The translations under genes and the position numbers were made by a program. A stretch of DNA of 32,807 nucleotides from Bacteroidia bacterium (GTDB lineage Bacteria; Bacteroidota; Bacteroidia; B-17B0; Aurantibacillaceae), in NCBI GenBank assembly GCA_025362575.1, contig JANYIQ010000105.1, forward strand, positions 1 to 32,807, written 5' to 3'. Under the pieces are notes generated by a model that saw nothing but the letters and a program-made list of their open reading frames with translations, was not told the origin of the DNA and made no database searches. This document shows, one piece after another, positions 32,687-32,807 of this stretch (within the stretch, counting starts at the first letter, position 1; the number at the start of each line of letters is the position of its first letter).

Positions 32687-32807
32687 TTATTTGATCAATG
32701 TGACGTGCCCCGTAAACTCCTTGGCTTTTCCAAATACGTTGGTCACATTTATGATCCAGGTATAAGTATCGTCTTTCACGATCTTAGTTCCTCTATTTTG
32801 GTAAGTA
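32687..32807 (-). CDS. 3' end of a second CHU_C-domain surface protein
   Basis: Only the last 39 codons and the stop TAA (32687-32689) are in the window; the gene runs in from the right edge. The residues TYQNRGTKIV, DDTYTWIINVTNVFGKAKEF and TGHVTLIK align without gaps to the C-terminus of the 1181-residue protein, with about 29 of 39 positions identical. It is therefore the end of a type IX secretion C-terminal domain in a paralogous surface protein lying directly upstream and in the same direction. Nothing can be said about its other domains. Confidence 0.88.
   Translation of the reverse strand, partial: TYQNRGTKIVKDDTYTWIINVTNVFGKAKEFTGHVTLIK

Overview
The window looks like a chromosomal segment of an AT-rich member of the Bacteroidota. 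Evidence: the ribosomal gene order rplM-rpsI-rpsB-tsf, a TTG-N20-TAnnTTTG promoter of Bacteroidota type before rplM, very few Shine-Dalgarno sites, and surface proteins ending in the gliding-motility/type IX secretion C-terminal domain. I cannot place it below phylum from sequence reading alone.

Region 1 (1-20481, all + strand) is one tightly packed surface-glycan locus of about 20 genes, with gaps of 0-37 bases and many ATGA-type overlaps, so it probably forms one long transcription unit that starts upstream of the window. The first part (1-12657) holds a polysaccharide deacetylase (5' cut by the window edge), an unrecognised 370-residue protein, a hexapeptide acyltransferase, four intact glycosyltransferases, two asparagine-synthase-type amidotransferases, a broken glycosyltransferase remnant between them, a PIG-L deacetylase, a GNAT acetyltransferase and a WbqC-like protein. 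The second part (12695-20481) is a pseudaminic-acid-type nonulosonate set: pseF, pseG and pseI, with a methyltransferase, a metallophosphoesterase and an ATP-grasp enzyme lying between pseG and pseI. An unassigned protein with sialyltransferase-like HP and ST motifs follows pseI, then a DegT/WecE-type sugar aminotransferase. pseB, pseC and pseH are not in the window and may lie upstream. Together the genes would make, modify, activate and transfer an acidic nine-carbon sugar and other amino/amide sugars onto a surface polysaccharide or glycoprotein.

Region 2 (20482-21072) is a junction where + and - strand genes converge. It holds a small GIY-YIG nuclease gene bracketed by REP-like palindromic repeats.

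Region 3 (21073-24708, - strand) is the translation cluster rplM, rpsI, rpsB, tsf, then pyrH, with a promoter before rplM, an internal hairpin between rpsB and tsf, and a strong terminator after tsf.

Region 4 (24730-32807, - strand) holds a secreted dienelactone-hydrolase-type enzyme, a two-domain M16 zinc peptidase, a 1181-residue repeat-rich surface protein with a CHU_C-type C-terminus, and the last 39 codons of a paralogous surface protein cut by the window end.

The points most worth a second look are the amidotransferase/glycosyltransferase duplication scar, the GIY-YIG gene with flanking palindromes, the tailoring cassette between pseG and pseI, and the candidate nonulosonate transferase.
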